The notes beneath the pieces are model-generated. The model was given only the letters and a program-made list of their open reading frames with translations. It did not search any database and was not told where the DNA came from. A program made the position numbers and the translations under genes. A stretch of DNA of 5,261 bases from Planctomycetota bacterium (GTDB lineage: Bacteria; Planctomycetota; Phycisphaerae; UBA1845; CAIVHJ01). Shown piece by piece: positions 3,979 through 5,261 of the stretch. Numbering within the stretch: the stretch's first letter is position 1; each line of letters begins with the position of its first letter. The stretch covers positions 1 through 5,261 of the forward strand of contig JADFJZ010000156.1 in NCBI GenBank assembly GCA_022565195.1, read 5' to 3'.

Positions 3979-5261
3979 TCACAGGTATTTATGCACGATT
4001 CGCCGAACGCGCCGTTCGTCAAATGGCCGCGTGTTTGCACCAAAGATCAGGAAGAAGTTCTTCTTCACGAAGACGCGATCCAACAATTCCGTCAAGTCCT
4101 TCATTTCAATTTCACGGATGATGCGATTCTCCTGCTCCATCGTCAGAGGGCGCTCTTCCTTCCGCGCGCAAATTTCCTCTGAGCCGATGCGGTGGGCGAT
4201 GGATTCCGGGAAGTCCAAAGCTCTCTGAACCCAATACAGATATCGTTCACGCGTGAGCGTCAGCCAACTTTCTGGGTACAAGCCTTGTTTGAGTGCTTCG
4301 AATTCACCGAGGAGGAGATTCAAGAACGCGTCCCGGTCTCCGCGATTTGTGACAGCATGAACATAGAACATCGTCCGGCCACCCAGGCTTTCGTAAGTCG
4401 GCTCGAAACTGTACACGCTCGTATCGCCGTACCTGGATTTCTCAAACAGCGGGCAGGAAATCAGGCCCAATCCCAGCGGCAGCATCCGTAACACAATCTC
4501 ACTCTTCTGTGGCAGTGATTCCGGAATAATGAAGCCGCCTACAACGTGGCGGATCGCACCTTCCGGTGTCTCACGCCGGAGTTGCGGCAGCCTCAGCGCA
4601 GGATAGACCGGGGACGCAACAGCCTCCGTTTCCCCGGCGCTCCATCCACTCAAGCGCTCTCTGGCATGATTCAATTCGCAATCCAGGATCGGACCAGAGA
4701 TGACCACAACAGTGTTTCGAGGCGTGAAGTGTTTTCTGTCGAACTCGCTGATCTGGTCGCACTTGAGCTTGCGAATTGATGATTTCGTACCCATGGACGG
4801 TTTCGATAGAGGATGTTTGCGGTCCAAGCGGCTGTAGATATACCGCGCATCTATTTCCTCCTGTGAACACTTGATCTCGTTGATCACGAGCTGCTTTTCG
4901 GATTTCAAAATGTCATCGGGATACGGTCTGGCCTCCAACAGCTCCGTCAGCAACTCGGCAGCACGGCCAACGTGCTGTGGCGGCGAATCGATGTGGAACT
5001 GCACATACTGCGGATAGGTGAAAGCGTTCATTTCACCAGGGATGCTGTCGATCGCCCTAAGGAGTTCGAGGCGCGACGGATAACTTCGAGTCACTGACAT
5101 GTGCAGGTGCTCAAGCAAGTGGCTCACACCGCTGTTCGTGTGATCCTCGTACGTCATTCCCGCCCTCACAAATGCGTTCATGACAGTGCTCTGTACGTGC
5201 GGCATGTCGTGGCGGATCAATTTCAGCCCGTTCTCAAGCACCTCTGTTTGGTATTCGTATC
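3979..5261 (-). CDS. M16 family zinc metallopeptidase, 5' end outside window
   Basis: The reading frame runs off the right edge. The first start-like codon inside is GTG 5241, but the residues before it (Y-E-Y-Q-T-E) already fit the usual lead-in to the L-x-N-G-L motif, so the true start is a little upstream. Numbered from that GTG, the zinc site is H41-L-L-E44-H45 with the third ligand E122, exactly 76 residues after H45 as in the family signature HxxEH(x)76E; E115 gives the E-x6-E pair. M71-N-A-F-T is the family's N-A-x-T element. A second M16-like half follows from about residue 230 and keeps R270 and Y277 in the C-terminal R...Y position. At least 420 residues is normal for a one-chain M16B peptidase. 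The usual F-x-G-T after HxxEH is replaced by H-M-S-V-T-R-S-Y. It is likely an active endopeptidase; the substrate is unknown. It is convergent with the cytochrome genes and probably unrelated to them. Confidence 0.92.
   Translation of the reverse strand, partial: YEYQTEVLENGLKLIRHDMPHVQSTVMNAFVRAGMTYEDHTNSGVSHLLEHLHMSVTRSYPSRLELLRAIDSIPGEMNAFTYPQYVQFHIDSPPQHVGRAAELLTELLEARPYPDDILKSEKQLVINEIKCSQEEIDARYIYSRLDRKHPLSKPSMGTKSSIRKLKCDQISEFDRKHFTPRNTVVVISGPILDCELNHARERLSGWSAGETEAVASPVYPALRLPQLRRETPEGAIRHVVGGFIIPESLPQKSEIVLRMLPLGLGLISCPLFEKSRYGDTSVYSFEPTYESLGGRTMFYVHAVTNRGDRDAFLNLLLGEFEALKQGLYPESWLTLTRERYLYWVQRALDFPESIAHRIGSEEICARKEERPLTMEQENRIIREIEMKDLTELLDRVFVKKNFFLIFGANTRPFDERRVRRIVHKYL

Noticed and set aside
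1784..3982. 732-codon open frame on the - strand opposite both cytochrome b genes
   Set aside because: It is antisense to two well-supported membrane proteins. Its Gln/Glu/Asp/His-rich content is what hydrophobic codons such as CTG, TTC and GTC give when read on the reverse strand, and no domain is recognisable.
3875..4228. Short + strand open frames running through the heptamer array and into the peptidase gene
   Set aside because: They are translations of the tandem repeat followed by the antisense of the M16 gene; there is no ribosome site or protein-like composition.

Overview
The window most likely comes from a Planctomycetota-like bacterium (inference). The grounds are a b6f-type split cytochrome b encoded beside a HEAT-repeat protein, a ferredoxin module tied to a Rieske protein, weak or absent Shine-Dalgarno sites before several genes, and intergenic spacers holding 7-bp tandem repeats and a CCCGGAGCG...CGACGGG element of a kind I associate with that phylum. 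No marker gene here proves the assignment.

Layout. Positions 2-2638 and 2723-3856 on the + strand form one respiratory gene cluster. It starts with the 3' part of a HEAT-repeat protein (2-646) whose stop overlaps the next start in TGATG. A single-cluster [4Fe-4S] ferredoxin module (from 646) follows, then a Tat-type membrane-anchored Rieske protein (to 1709), a four-helix cytochrome b N-terminal subunit (1853-2638), and an enlarged cytochrome b C-terminal subunit (2723-3856). Spacers of 143 bp and 84 bp separate the last three. A short spacer (3857-3978) with a heptamer array and two hairpins follows. It divides this cluster from a convergent - strand M16 zinc peptidase gene (3979-5261) that runs off the right edge.

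How it works together. The Rieske and split cytochrome b proteins make the core of a quinol:electron-acceptor oxidoreductase of the b6f/Rieske-cytochrome b class. Cytochrome b has the four heme-b histidines with b6f spacing (14 and 15) and a cysteine aligned with the b6f residue that carries heme ci on the n-side. The ferredoxin module and the Rieske protein lie in frames offset by one base, and the sequence between them looks like protein linker only after a frame change near 886-905. The native product is therefore probably one ferredoxin-linker-TM-Rieske polypeptide of about 355 residues, interrupted by an indel or joined by recoding. In that topology the ferredoxin domain sits on the cytoplasmic side, the same side as heme ci and the quinone-reducing site. 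This is the most interesting proposal in the window: a b6f-like complex with a built-in n-side iron-sulfur domain. The Qo-site PEWY motif is APWY here. No c-type cytochrome (CxxCH) is encoded, so the electron acceptor lies elsewhere.

Limits: both edge genes are partial, and no RNA gene, CRISPR array, insertion sequence or phage feature was seen.
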